From assembly GCF_001623565.1 (NCBI RefSeq), contig NZ_CP015196.1, forward strand, positions 372,001 through 436,000: a DNA stretch of 64,000 nt. The letters run 5' to 3'. The stretch's first letter is position 1; each line of letters starts with the position of its first letter. Positions 49,040-57,999 of this stretch are shown here, piece after piece. This DNA comes from Streptococcus marmotae. Lineage in GTDB: Bacteria; Bacillota; Bacilli; Lactobacillales; Streptococcaceae. Below the pieces are notes generated by a model. The model searched no databases, was not told where the DNA came from, and saw only the letters and a list, made by a program, of their open reading frames with translations. The translations under genes were made by a program, and so were the position numbers.

Positions 49040-49240
49040 CTAGTCCTGTTCTGTGTTCTTCCATTTCCAGAAGCGATACAGGATAATCCCTATCAAAACA
49101 GGGTGAATCAGGACAATCGTATCCGTCACGATTTTAGAAACAGTCAACTGCTCAAACTGTAAACGAGGCAGATTGAGGAAAAAATTAATACATAAAATAG
49201 GTATGGCTGCAATTGCCACTTTCGGACACTGTTTTTTCAT
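49040..49240 (-). CDS. Small membrane protein of the PadR/DUF2812 operon
   Basis: A 66-residue protein with a basic N-terminus and two hydrophobic segments (about 8-18 and 34-57; ILIHPVLIGIILYRFW). No family recognised. Its ATG overlaps the stop of the upstream DUF2812 gene by four bases, so it is translationally coupled. It closes an operon of PadR, two DUF2812 genes and this one. Confidence 0.6.
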   Translation of the reverse strand: MKKQCPKVAIAAIPILCINFFLNLPRLQFEQLTVSKIVTDTIVLIHPVLIGIILYRFWKWKNTEQD

Positions 49241-49770
49241 TTTAATCCCCTTTCAGCGTAACGTTTTCTCAATTTGTAAAAACCAATCCCGCAATAGAAA
49301 AAGACAAAAAGGTAGGCAAGAGACAAAACTCTCCACATCCACAAGGACCAAGCATCCACATCTCGCGGATAAAATGCCTGCCCAAAGACAGCTAGTCCGA
49401 TTAGAACGAGAGCCAAAAATCGCCACTTGAAGATTTGTCCAATCATGTCAAGTTTGCTTTGACGGTCGCTATAAATAGTTACTTCTTCACCTACTGTCAC
49501 AGGTTTGCGAAAATAGACAAAATTATTACAAGTTCCGAGATTCTCCCAGCCATAGTCCTCATACATTTGGTAATAGACTTCCTGATCCTCTCCCAATCTC
49601 GGCTTGAAATCAAGACGATAGACCACTTCTTCCGGTTGGCATTTCTCAAAAATGAATAGACAGAAGAAGCGTACTTCTTTTAACTTCCAACCCTTACGGT
49701 GCATGTCGGTTAAGTACTCTTCTTCCTTTTCAAAATCTGTAATGAAGAACAACTTCCATTCTTTTTTCAT
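49237..49770 (-). CDS. DUF2812 family membrane protein
   Basis: A 177-residue protein with a soluble N-terminal domain of the DUF2812 type (KKEWKLFFITDFEKEEEYLT, RKGWKLKEVRFFCLFIFEK, YYQMYEDYGWENL) and two C-terminal membrane helices (about 112-130 and 138-160). Such proteins are typically encoded after PadR regulators in Firmicutes. Their function is unknown; a role in membrane stress or antibiotic response is often supposed. It is intact, unlike the upstream paralogue. Confidence 0.85.
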   Translation of the reverse strand: MKKEWKLFFITDFEKEEEYLTDMHRKGWKLKEVRFFCLFIFEKCQPEEVVYRLDFKPRLGEDQEVYYQMYEDYGWENLGTCNNFVYFRKPVTVGEEVTIYSDRQSKLDMIGQIFKWRFLALVLIGLAVFGQAFYPRDVDAWSLWMWRVLSLAYLFVFFYCGIGFYKLRKRYAERGLK

Positions 49771-49771
49771 C

Positions 49772-50318
49772 TTACAGCTCCTTTTTCAAGCGATGCAATG
49801 TCCACAGTTGATAGGCTACTAAACTGAGCCAGATAAGCAACATCATGCAATTCCAGGCAAACTGCTGCCATTTCCACTCCGCAATGCGCCAAATCGAGCT
49901 ATTAGCTAGCGCAATCCAAGGCAAAATTGCAGTGGATAAAATCCGATTCGTCACAATTTTCTTTTGATAAATATATGCTACTACGATCATTGTAGAGGAG
50001 CGCTTCATCTGGAGTGCCTACCGCAGCTACAGGCTTGCACCAGATAACATAGGGTGACACACCACAGACCATTTCCCAGCCTGCATCTTGAAAGAAACTC
50101 AGATAATGGGTATCGTATTCTGGAAAAAAACCAGTTTCTTTCTTACTAGGCTGATACACATCAATCTGATAGTGCATTTCTTCAGAAGGGCAGGCTACAA
50201 ATTCCATCTTCCCACTCCAAGACGATACCTGCTGTAAAGCCTGACCTGCTAGGTGCATCTGACCTAAATACTCTTCCATTTGATTCAGCTGAAAAGCCTT
50301 AAATCTCTGCTGTTTCAT
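49772..50318 (-). pseudogene. Second DUF2812 protein, frameshifted
   Basis: The first frame (from 50318) encodes the soluble DUF2812 half: KAFQLNQMEEYLGQMHLAGQ, MHYQIDVYQPSKKE and YLSFFQDAGWEMVCGVSPYV. After NDRSSIYL at about 49978 the frame shifts; the other frame continues with YQKKIVTNRILSTAILPWIA and a membrane helix (NCMMLLIWLSLVAYQLWTL) to 49772. Together this is a normal DUF2812 protein of about 180 residues. The ATG overlaps the PadR end by 20 bases. Confidence 0.82.
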
Positions 50319-50631
50319 ATCTCACACCTCGGCTATTTCGATAAAGGCGCTCAATCCTAGCTAATTCAATGCCCAAAACCTCTCGTCCTAACTTCGTTAT
50401 CAGATAGATCTTACGCTTTTCTTCCTCGCGGACAAAGGCAATCAGACCGTCTTTTTCCATCTTAGAAAGAGTACCATACATAGTTCCTGGGCTAATCACA
50501 ACTTGTCCACTCGTTAATTCCTTGGTCTTTTGGGTGATCTCATAACCATGCCGCTCTTCCTGTAAGGCAAATAAAATATAAAATGCTGTTTCCGTCATTG
50601 GAAGATAGACCCGTCTGATTTTTTCTTCCAT
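50299..50631 (-). CDS. PadR-family transcriptional regulator
   Basis: A 110-residue PadR winged-helix repressor. The start at 50631 is preceded by aggggt; the longer frame to 50673 runs into the operator. Typical segments: LPMTETAFYILFALQEERHG, VVISPGTMYGTLSKMEKDGL and EEKRKIYLITKLGREVL, followed by a dimerisation helix. It heads the operon with two DUF2812 genes. Dyads in the promoter region suggest autoregulation. Confidence 0.9.
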   Translation of the reverse strand: MEEKIRRVYLPMTETAFYILFALQEERHGYEITQKTKELTSGQVVISPGTMYGTLSKMEKDGLIAFVREEEKRKIYLITKLGREVLGIELARIERLYRNSRGVRYETAEI

Positions 50632-50650
50632 TTTATTACCCCTTGTAGTT

Positions 50651-50695
50651 CGATATATCGTACTTCGATACACGAAGTATATCGCATCTCGATGT
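50651..50695. promoter_or_regulatory. Probable PadR operator
   Basis: A perfect dyad tacttcg-ataca-cgaagta (50661-50679) is flanked by related tcgat repeats (cgatatatcg at 50651, atctcgat at 50685). It lies just upstream of the PadR start, where autoregulatory sites of this family are found. Confidence 0.6.
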
Positions 50696-50715
50696 AATTG
50701 TCAAGGAAAAATAAA

Positions 50716-50766
50716 AAAGTGGGACTCAATCGTGATTTCTTAGAAACCGAGCTCCCCACTCTCATA
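50716..50766. repeat. Dispersed repeat fragment
   Basis: The sequence agtgggactcaatcgtgatt, with the following ttcttagaaaccgagc, is the inverse of the fragments at 32758 and 43450. The arms agtgggg-like and ccccact form a hairpin around it, so it could end transcription of the downstream mutase-like gene. Confidence 0.5.
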
Positions 50767-50799
50767 TTCTGAACTAACGTGCCAATCTACTCTTTTTCT

Positions 50800-51495
50800 T
50801 TACATATGTCGTTTGAGCAACTCAGCGCCAGTCTGGCGATACGACATATCTCCTACTGCTTCTATGCTAAATTGTCCATTTTCGTATCTCAAAACAGTTA
50901 TCGAACCATTATCTAGTGCTAGATTGGTTGGACGTTCTGGTTCTAGTAGATTCACCAAGGTTGCAATCGTCATACCGTGACTAACAACCAAGGCATTTCC
51001 CCCACCTTGTTTTTCAAGGTCTTTAGCAATACGTTCAAAGCCATTAAAAATGCGCTCTTTTAACACTTCCCAAGGTTCAGACCAATTGGCCGAGTCAGCT
51101 TCATGTACCCCATTGGCAATTTCTTCGAAAGTCATCGTATTGGCATCGACAACTCCGCTAATGCGTGGCAATACACCACTAAACAATTCTGCATCATACA
51201 TCCCTTCAAAGCTCCCAAAACACCATTCACGAATACGTTTATCTTGATAGTAAGGAATCTTACCAAGAATGCCCAATTCTCTTTGAGCAATGGTAATCGT
51301 CTGAACTGTCCGACCTAAATCACTGGATACGGCAACCTTAAATTCCAAACCAGCTTCCTTCAAACCAAGACCTAATTCGCGAATACCCGTTTCGCCTATT
51401 GTCGTCAAGGGAGTATCACACCAGCCTTGCACCCGACCAATAGTATTAAACATGGTCTTACCATGGCGCGCAATATATAATCTAGTTTCTGCCAT
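50800..51495 (-). CDS. Histidine phosphatase family protein (phosphoglycerate-mutase-like)
   Basis: A 231-residue member of the histidine phosphatase superfamily. The catalytic histidine is in LYIARHGKTMFN (about 6-17), the partner motif is SSDLGRTVQTITIA and the second histidine is in NALVVSHGMTIATLVNLL. These proteins include cofactor-dependent phosphoglycerate mutases but also many broad phosphatases, so the substrate is open. It stands alone on the minus strand downstream of the UPF0210 operon, separated by a terminator. Confidence 0.9.
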   Translation of the reverse strand: MAETRLYIARHGKTMFNTIGRVQGWCDTPLTTIGETGIRELGLGLKEAGLEFKVAVSSDLGRTVQTITIAQRELGILGKIPYYQDKRIREWCFGSFEGMYDAELFSGVLPRISGVVDANTMTFEEIANGVHEADSANWSEPWEVLKERIFNGFERIAKDLEKQGGGNALVVSHGMTIATLVNLLEPERPTNLALDNGSITVLRYENGQFSIEAVGDMSYRQTGAELLKRHM

Positions 51496-51532
51496 TGTTG
51501 TTCCTCCTTGTCTTCCTCATCCTATTATATCA

Positions 51533-51558
51533 AAAAACGACTGTCTAAGACAATCGTT
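51533..51558 (-). terminator. Terminator after the UPF0210 gene
   Basis: A hairpin (aacgattgtc-tta-gacagtcgtt) followed by a T run on the minus strand, ten bases after the gene end. Confidence 0.75.
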
Positions 51559-51567
51559 TCCTATTCT

Positions 51568-52904
51568 CTAATTTTTAAAGCTATGGATTGGTGCTGGAAT
51601 TTGTCCACCACGCGCAATAAAATCAGCAGATGAAGCTTGATTGACTTTCATAACAGGAGCCGTTCCTAATAGGCCACCAAATTCAATCAGGTCCCCTTCT
51701 TTGCCTTTTGGAATAATCCGTACAGCAGTTGTTTTCTGATTGATTACTCCAATTGCTGCTTCATCCGCAATCATGGCAGCAATGGTCTCTGCAGGTGTTT
51801 CTTCTGGAATGGCAATCATATCTAATCCAACTGAACAAATGGCTGTCATCGCTTCTAATTTTTCCAAATTCAGCGAACCAGATTGAACAGCTGCAATCAT
51901 CCCCTCATCTTCAGAAACAGGAATAAAGGCACCAGACAGGCCACCAACTTGATTACAGGCCATCACACCGCCCTTTTTCACTTGGTCATTGAGGAGAGCA
52001 AGCGCTGCTGTCGTCCCATGCGTTCCAACCGTTTCAAGACCCATTTCTTCTAAAACACGGGCTACCGAATCACCAACAGCAGGGGTTGGAGCAAGACTTA
52101 AATCCACAATCCCAAACTTCACACCCAGACGTTCACTCGCCATTTGACCGACCAACTGACCAATACGGGTAATCTTAAAGGCTGTCTTTTTAACTGTCTC
52201 AGCCACAACATCAAAGCTCTCTCCACGAACTTTTTCTAAAGCACGCTTAACTACCCAGGACCTGATACGCCAACATTGATGACCACATCAGCTTCGCCAA
52301 CTCCATGAAAGGCTCCAGCCATGAAGGGATTATCTTCTACTGCATTCGCAAAAACAACTAATTTTGCAGCTCCCATTTCAGACAAAGTCGCTGTTTCCTT
52401 GATAATCCGTCCCATATCACGGACAGCTGTCATATTGATTCCTGTCTTGGTTGAACCGATATTGACAGACGAGCAGACCTTGTCTGTTTCAGCTAAAGCA
52501 CGAGGAATGGAGTTGATTAAGATTTCATCCCCTTTTTGATAACCTTTTTGCACTAAGGCAGAAAATCCACCAATAAAATCAACCCCGATTTCCTTGGCTG
52601 CTCGGTCTAGCGCTTTGGCTAGGGGAAGATAATCCGTCGCATCTGTCGCTGCTCCAACCAGAGCAATGGGTGTCACACTCACCCGTTTATTGACAATAGG
52701 AATCCCTAATTCCGCTGCAATCTCATCACCGACCGCGACCAAATCACGTGCCTTGGTCGTAATTTTTTCGTAAATCTTCTCAGCTGCACGGTCGATGTCC
52801 GTATCAATACAATCCAGAAGCGAAATTCCCATCGTGATGGTCCGAATATCGAAATTCTGCTCCTCAATCATAGCAATGGTTTCAGTTACTTGTCTAATAT
52901 CCAT
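51568..52904 (-). CDS. UPF0210/PFL family protein, frameshifted in a G run
   Basis: Intact members have about 445 residues and are structurally related to glycyl-radical pyruvate-formate-lyase folds, with unknown activity. The N-terminal 217 residues ([40 protein letters not shown]) end at VGVSGPG and a stop. The next frame continues [20 protein letters not shown] and then [20 protein letters not shown] to 51568. Three C at 52254-52256 (GGG in the gene) where four are needed explain the break. The partner ACT-domain gene lies directly upstream, as in other Firmicutes. A homopolymer sequencing error is likely, a real mutation is possible. Confidence 0.88.
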
Positions 52905-52915
52905 TCCGCTACCTC

Positions 52916-53182
52916 TTAGATGTTATACATGGCTTCAAAAATGGCGGCGCTTTGAATGTTAATTTTAACATTCAAGCTCTCACCAAAGGCGTCAAATTCC
53001 TGACGTAAGACCGCAAAATCTTTTTTATCATCGCTTGAAACAACTGCCATCATCGTGAAAAATTCATCTAAAACGGTTTGTGAAATATCATCAATATTCA
53101 ATCCTAATTCCGCAATCTTAGCAGAAACTCCCGCTACAATACCGGTTCTATCTTTCCCAACAACTGTAATAATCGCTTTCAT
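52916..53182 (-). CDS. ACT domain protein (UPF0237)
   Basis: A single ACT domain of 88 residues ([38 protein letters not shown]). ACT domains usually bind amino acids or other small ligands and control partner proteins. It stands 11 bp upstream of the UPF0210 gene in the same direction, a pairing kept across Firmicutes, so it is probably its regulatory partner. The ligand is unknown. Confidence 0.9.
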   Translation of the reverse strand: MKAIITVVGKDRTGIVAGVSAKIAELGLNIDDISQTVLDEFFTMMAVVSSDDKKDFAVLRQEFDAFGESLNVKINIQSAAIFEAMYNI

Positions 53183-53205
53183 CTTAGCCCTCTTTCCTTT
53201 TTATC

Positions 53206-53472
53206 TCATGATGAATGACCCAAAAAGTCTTTGACCTCAGAAAGATCTAAAAAGACCTCTTCTCCAATTTGCAACGCTGGCATTCCCACATAACCATTTT
53301 CTTTTGCTTGCTGAAAAGCTGGATGCTGATCTCGCAAACGGATAAAACGCTTAAAATTAGCCAAATTAGCCGTAATCTCAACAGCTTCATAGTCGAAGGA
53401 CAATTCTTTTAAACCAGCCACAAACGGAGCTGTATCTGGACATTCTGTCACAAAAAATAGGGTTGCAGTCAT
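53206..53472 (-). CDS. Glutaredoxin-related protein
   Basis: An 88-residue thioredoxin-fold protein of the glutaredoxin-like group. The region of the active site reads FVTECPDTAPF (about 7-17), so only one cysteine of the usual CxxC remains; the cis-proline motif GMPALQIGEEV is present. Similar small proteins are common in streptococci without a defined role. It lies 23 bp upstream of the ACT gene on the same strand, possibly in the same transcript. A redox role with glutathione would fit with gshAB in this genome, but this is inference. Confidence 0.75.
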   Translation of the reverse strand: MTATLFFVTECPDTAPFVAGLKELSFDYEAVEITANLANFKRFIRLRDQHPAFQQAKENGYVGMPALQIGEEVFLDLSEVKDFLGHSS

Positions 53473-53661
53473 CTTCTACCTCGCTTCTTCTACTTTCTGA
53501 TTTCCATTGTACCACAAAAGCAAACCAAGCCCTAAGCGTCATCTATATTTTTTAAAAAATATTCGGAAAAAATGAAAGAAGACCTGCCTCCCGTATATAC
53601 AGGAAACAAGCCCTCCACAATTCTCTTTTGCCACTAGATACGACAGATACAGTTTACTACC

Positions 53662-54696
53662 TTATTTCCCTACATAGGTGTGCATTGGATACGTCAAATA
53701 CTCTACATCACGTGCTTTTTCACATGTCACAAATCCAGCTGGTGCATCCATAACAGTTGGGATACGGTTTACGACAGTTGCACAAGTATGCGCTACTGTA
53801 TCTGGTTTTTTGACAGAGAATATCAAATCAGGTTCGCCAAAGATTTCCCAATCGCACATATCTCCGTCATCTTCACGGTAAACTTTTCCGATACATTCTA
53901 CTTCTAATTCAATACCTTGGTTCGTATGAATAGTTGTAACGGCTGACATTCCTGTTACCTCTCCTGCTGGAATAGTCCGGCCAAGTGTTTCAGAATAAAT
54001 GTCTTCATCAAGAATGTATGGTACACTCTTTTGGGAAATATCTTTGATGGTCAAGTTCATTTTCGCACAGATACCTTCTGCAGAATTCCACATGTAAGAA
54101 GGGAAGCTTTCAGCAGAAGCAATTTCTTTTTCAAATCGTTCTACATCGTAGCCAGCACCATGTGCTTCAGCAAGTGCTAGACCGTAATCTTCTACGTTAT
54201 AGCTGACAGCACCTTTAATCTTAGTGATTTTATTCATCCCTGCCATCATAAGACATGGCATATTAATCCAGTAAATATCCTGCATACCAGATCCCATAAT
54301 AGTCACACCATGTTCTTTCGCCAATTTATCGAGACGATTTGTTTCTGATGGAGAAGTTGTCCAAGGATAAATTGCTTCCTCACAGGTTGAAATCACATTC
54401 ACCCCATGTTTAATCGCTGTTTCATAGAAATTGTACATTTCAGGCATGTAAGAGAAAATGGTGACAATGGCAATATCTGCATCGCAGCTTGAAAATACTG
54501 CATCTGCATCATTTGAGATAATAACCCCTGTCTTATATCCGAGCTCTGCAAAATCACCAACATCTTGACCAACAACTGCTGGATTATTATCAATCGCCCC
54601 AACAATTTCTACCCCATGCTCTACCAAATAGCGGAACAATACCTTAGACATCTTGCCGCAGCCGTATTGGACTGCACGTACTTTTGAAGTTCTCAT
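53662..54696 (-). CDS. NAD(P)-dependent dehydrogenase, 2,4-diaminopentanoate dehydrogenase-like
   Basis: A 344-residue Rossmann-fold enzyme similar to dihydrodipicolinate reductase and to Ord, 2,4-diaminopentanoate dehydrogenase of ornithine fermentation. Visible: the N-terminal [50 protein letters not shown] and [20 protein letters not shown]. No other ornithine-fermentation genes (oraS, oraE, ortAB) lie in the window, so the real substrate is unclear. A MerR-family gene is divergent, and the promoter has the 19-bp spacer that MerR regulators need. This suggests the enzyme is induced by a small molecule sensed by that protein. Confidence 0.8.
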   Translation of the reverse strand: MRTSKVRAVQYGCGKMSKVLFRYLVEHGVEIVGAIDNNPAVVGQDVGDFAELGYKTGVIISNDADAVFSSCDADIAIVTIFSYMPEMYNFYETAIKHGVNVISTCEEAIYPWTTSPSETNRLDKLAKEHGVTIMGSGMQDIYWINMPCLMMAGMNKITKIKGAVSYNVEDYGLALAEAHGAGYDVERFEKEIASAESFPSYMWNSAEGICAKMNLTIKDISQKSVPYILDEDIYSETLGRTIPAGEVTGMSAVTTIHTNQGIELEVECIGKVYREDDGDMCDWEIFGEPDLIFSVKKPDTVAHTCATVVNRIPTVMDAPAGFVTCEKARDVEYLTYPMHTYVGK

Positions 54697-54737
54697 TATG
54701 AACTCCTCCTTTTTATTGTTATTTCTTTCACAATTAT

Positions 54738-54768
54738 AGTATAATGTCTCCAGTAACTAGAGAGTCAA
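54738..54768 (-). promoter_or_regulatory. MerR-type promoter of the dehydrogenase gene
   Basis: Minus strand: TTGACT (54763-54768) and TATACT (54738-54743) are separated by 19 bp, longer than the normal 17. The imperfect dyad ctctagttactggag (54748-54762) fills the spacer. This is the classic layout for activation by MerR-family proteins, one of which is encoded just beside it. Confidence 0.8.
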
Positions 54769-54786
54769 TAGAGAGTTTTAAAAAAT

Positions 54787-55623
54787 ATGAAAAATATTTT
54801 ACGAATCGGTGAATTTTCCAGAATAAACAGTATTTCTATCCGCACCCTGCGCTTTTATGACCAAATTGGTCTCCTCCACCCCTATCATATTGATTCAGAA
54901 ACCAATTACCGCTACTACCATATTAAGCAATCTTCCATTGTCGACTCGATTCAATACCTACGGCAGCTTGATTTTTCACTGGAAGACATCAAAGCAATTC
55001 TGTCAGACAAGAGCAATCCTCACCTTCATCAGCTCATCGAAGATCGCTATCAAGGTTTGATTCGAGAAAAGGAGGCTTTGGAACACCGGATTGCAGAAAT
55101 TGATGCCTTTCGCTCAGGCGCACTACTCTATACTGAACGAAAAACCAGCAAGGAACTTGAGATAGAAACCTTGCCTGAACGAACAATTTGGACCTTCGAA
55201 CTTCCTAAAAACATCTACCAGATGAATCAGGAAGAGTACGAATTGCATCTGCGTTATCTAAAGCAAGAAATCTTCATGCAAAATCCTTTTTACGAACACT
55301 TCGGCAAGGTCGGCTCACTCATGCAAGTGGAAGATTTTAAGAAACAGCAATGGATTTCTACCCAATTTGCCCTCCTTCACAACCCCTATCTTCAATCTCC
55401 TCTGGTCAAGGAAGTCACACTAGCTGCTGGATTATATGCCGTTAGCTATTGTTCCTCCTTTGAGGAAGAAATTGACCGCCTCCCTCTCTTTTTCAAATCA
55501 CTAGTAGCAGAGCAGTTAACCCCCGTTGGGCCGTATATCTGCGAAGTCATTCACGAACAACCAAACTTATTAGAACAAGAACGCGATATGTTCATCAAAA
55601 TGCAGGTTGCAGTTCAAAAATAG
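54787..55623 (+). CDS. MerR-family regulator with effector-binding domain
   Basis: A 278-residue activator. The N-terminal MerR winged helix covers about 1-75 (RIGEFSRINSISIRTLRFYD, QIGLLHPYHIDSETNYRYYH), followed by a coiled-coil dimer helix (about 75-115) and a GyrI-like effector domain of about 150 residues, as in BltR/BmrR-type drug sensors. It is divergent from the dehydrogenase gene, with the MerR-type promoter between them, so that gene is the probable target. The ligand is unknown. Confidence 0.9.
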   Translation: MKNILRIGEFSRINSISIRTLRFYDQIGLLHPYHIDSETNYRYYHIKQSSIVDSIQYLRQLDFSLEDIKAILSDKSNPHLHQLIEDRYQGLIREKEALEHRIAEIDAFRSGALLYTERKTSKELEIETLPERTIWTFELPKNIYQMNQEEYELHLRYLKQEIFMQNPFYEHFGKVGSLMQVEDFKKQQWISTQFALLHNPYLQSPLVKEVTLAAGLYAVSYCSSFEEEIDRLPLFFKSLVAEQLTPVGPYICEVIHEQPNLLEQERDMFIKMQVAVQK

Positions 55624-55717
55624 CAAGAAACAAGGGCTCGTTGACATGGTTGTCCAACATTCACAAATCACTCTGTCGTGTCCTTCTCCTCATATTTCAA
55701 AAAATCAACAAAAAAAC

Positions 55718-55810
55718 AAGAGATTGACATCTGTTAGACTCCCTAGCCGTTCCGTGAAACAACACATTCACGGCGATTACTAGAGAGACTAACTGATAGC
55801 CCAATCTCTT
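55718..55810. other. Long structured hairpin downstream of fni
   Basis: Ninety-three bases fold into one long stem: aagagattg / caatctctt (9 bp), then atctgttagactccctag against ctagagagactaactgat with few mismatches, then ccgtgaa / ttcacgg around an eight-base loop. A T run follows on the minus strand, so it can end the mevalonate operon, but it is longer than a simple terminator. Confidence 0.6.
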
Positions 55811-55821
55811 TTCTTTATTTT

Positions 55822-56913
55822 TTACAGATATTTCATAGAGCGGTTGGCATACTGTTTCCAGTCAATTTCTCTAGCAGTACACCAAGCCTGTACATCCGGT
55901 CCTAAGATGAGGTCTTTCTGACGCAACTCTGCTATATTCTTCGCACCAACTAGTACCATCATCTCTGCAACCCGTTCCTCTAGGCGTCTCACCTCATAGA
56001 TAGCACGGTCGATATTTTGGTTATTTTGAACCAATTGCAGGATTCGATTTGAAATTCCTACAAGCTCTGCTCCAAGCGCCAAGGATTTAATAATATCTAG
56101 TTCGTTTTTGATACCGCCAGAAGCGATTATTTCTGGACGTCCTTCTGCTGGCAAGCTCATTGCTTCCACAAGAGAGATGACGGTCGATTGCCCCCAACCA
56201 TTTAACAACGGATAGCCATCTCCGCCGCGACGGATATTTTCAATCAAGACGAAATCCGTTCCACCTGTACCTGAGATGTCCACGGTCTTCACACCTACGG
56301 AAGCTAAGCGTGCAACCGTCTCACGACTCATCCCAAAACCAACTTCTTTCACAATAACAGGAACTTCAATCCCACGAACGATAGCTTCAATATTTTTCAA
56401 CCACATTGAAAAATCACGATCACCTTCTCGCATCACCAGTTCTTGCGGTGCATTGAGGTGAAGTTGCAAACCATCTGCCTCCAGCAAATCAACTGCTCGC
56501 TTGGCATTCTCAAGATCATGGTGCGCACCGAGGTTCGCAAAAATAATACCATGTGGATTTTCCCCACGTAAGATACGGAAACTATCTGCCACACTTGGAT
56601 CTTTTAAGGCCGCACTCACAGACCCTGAAGCTATCGGAACCTTTGTTAAATGCCCAATAATCCCAAGCAATTGGTTGATTAACTTCGTGCGTTCACTACC
56701 ACCTGTCATGGCGTTAATAAAGAAAGGCATTTCCATTGTCAAACCAGCTACTGAGGTCTGTAAACAAACATCTCCTACCTGTAACTCAGGTAAGGATTGG
56801 TGTACAAAACGTGTTTGTACAAAATCTTTTGCCGACTCCATACTAAATTGCTGATTGGCTAATGCCACGTGTTGGTCTTTTCGATTTAGACTTACAACTT
56901 CTTTTTCAAACAT
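55822..56913 (-). CDS. fni: Isopentenyl-diphosphate isomerase, type 2
   Basis: FMN- and NADPH-dependent enzyme that interconverts isopentenyl and dimethylallyl diphosphate. The 363 residues show FFINAMTGGSERTKLINQLL, the flavin-binding IVKEVGFGMSRETVARLASV and VDISGTGGTDFVLIEN, and the final IIASGGIKNELDIIKSLALG. It is the last gene of the operon, nine bases after mvaK2. Type 2 enzymes go with the mevalonate route in Gram-positive cocci. Confidence 0.96.
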   Translation of the reverse strand: MFEKEVVSLNRKDQHVALANQQFSMESAKDFVQTRFVHQSLPELQVGDVCLQTSVAGLTMEMPFFINAMTGGSERTKLINQLLGIIGHLTKVPIASGSVSAALKDPSVADSFRILRGENPHGIIFANLGAHHDLENAKRAVDLLEADGLQLHLNAPQELVMREGDRDFSMWLKNIEAIVRGIEVPVIVKEVGFGMSRETVARLASVGVKTVDISGTGGTDFVLIENIRRGGDGYPLLNGWGQSTVISLVEAMSLPAEGRPEIIASGGIKNELDIIKSLALGAELVGISNRILQLVQNNQNIDRAIYEVRRLEERVAEMMVLVGAKNIAELRQKDLILGPDVQAWCTAREIDWKQYANRSMKYL

Positions 56914-56922
56914 GGTTTCTCC

Positions 56923-57999
56923 TTATTCTCTACAGGCAATGGACAGCGGTAATGGCTTAATCCCTGCTCCTTCCCAAGCTCTGCAAATTGTTTCTTTTTG
57001 ATCCCGCGATCTAACGAAGCAAATACCACAATCGCCACCTCCGGCTCCTGAGGATTTAGCAACAGCTCCTTGCTCTTTAGCCAGTTGGCATAATTGTGTC
57101 AGTTGAGAGGTTTCAATGACAATTCCCATATTGGCCGAAAAGTCTCGTAGTTGTTGACGATTGACTGCAATCGCTGCTTCAAAAGCGGCTGCATCATTTT
57201 CTTTACAAGCCTGAATCAATTTTTCCATACAGAGCCTATTTTCAGCCAAAAATTGCTGGTGATAAACCTCTTTTTCTTTTTGATCCAGCTGACGGTGCAT
57301 GGTTGCCACTAAGCGATCCGTTGAGGCTGCCGACCCAGTCCAACCGACTAGTAATTCCAAGCCATCTGGCAATTCAAGCAACTTGATAGCTAGACCATTC
57401 CAATCTTGCTCTACCACATCACGAACTGAAAAGCGCTTTATTGCTGATTTGAGCCAGATGCGATCAACAGAATGATAAGAGATAACTCCACCAAAACTAG
57501 ATGCCGCCAAATCTCCAAAAGAGCCAGTCAGATTGATTTTTATTTGCGAAATTGCTGCCAGTCTATAGACTAGCATCGGCTCTACTTCCTGCTGATAGTA
57601 GGCTAATAAAGCCCGAACCATCGCAACCGTCACAGCACCTGACGAGCCCAGTCCATACTTGGCCCCCGACTCTTGATCATCCAAATCCGATCGAACCGCA
57701 ACACGATAAGGTGTAGACACCTCTACTCCAAACGTACGCACATAGTCTTCAACGACCTGCATACTACTGATAATCAGCTGATAGGGATTAGACGAATTTG
57801 CGTAAATCTGATGCTCTCGACGAGACCAAGACACTTCCAGTTCAGGATGTTGAGTAGAATGAATCGTCCCTTTCTCTGCCTGTTGTAAAGAGACAAACAA
57901 GCGCTGTTCAACCGCTGCAATAACTGCTGGGTAACCAGCTTCAACAACTGCATATTCTCCTGCTAAATACAACTTTCCTGATGCACTTGCCTCAATCAT
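56923..57999 (-). CDS. mvaK2: Phosphomevalonate kinase
   Basis: GHMP kinase that phosphorylates mevalonate 5-phosphate. From the ATG at 57999 it has 358 residues; a longer frame begins inside mvaD and adds an unrelated stretch, so the internal ATG is chosen. Motifs: EASASGKLYLAGEYAVVEAG at the N-terminus, the GHMP loop KYGLGSSGAVTVAMVRALLA and the C-terminal KSSGAGGGDCGICF. It overlaps mvaD by eight bases (ATGATTGA), so the two are translationally coupled. Confidence 0.95.
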   Translation of the reverse strand: MIEASASGKLYLAGEYAVVEAGYPAVIAAVEQRLFVSLQQAEKGTIHSTQHPELEVSWSRREHQIYANSSNPYQLIISSMQVVEDYVRTFGVEVSTPYRVAVRSDLDDQESGAKYGLGSSGAVTVAMVRALLAYYQQEVEPMLVYRLAAISQIKINLTGSFGDLAASSFGGVISYHSVDRIWLKSAIKRFSVRDVVEQDWNGLAIKLLELPDGLELLVGWTGSAASTDRLVATMHRQLDQKEKEVYHQQFLAENRLCMEKLIQACKENDAAAFEAAIAVNRQQLRDFSANMGIVIETSQLTQLCQLAKEQGAVAKSSGAGGGDCGICFVRSRDQKETICRAWEGAGIKPLPLSIACRE

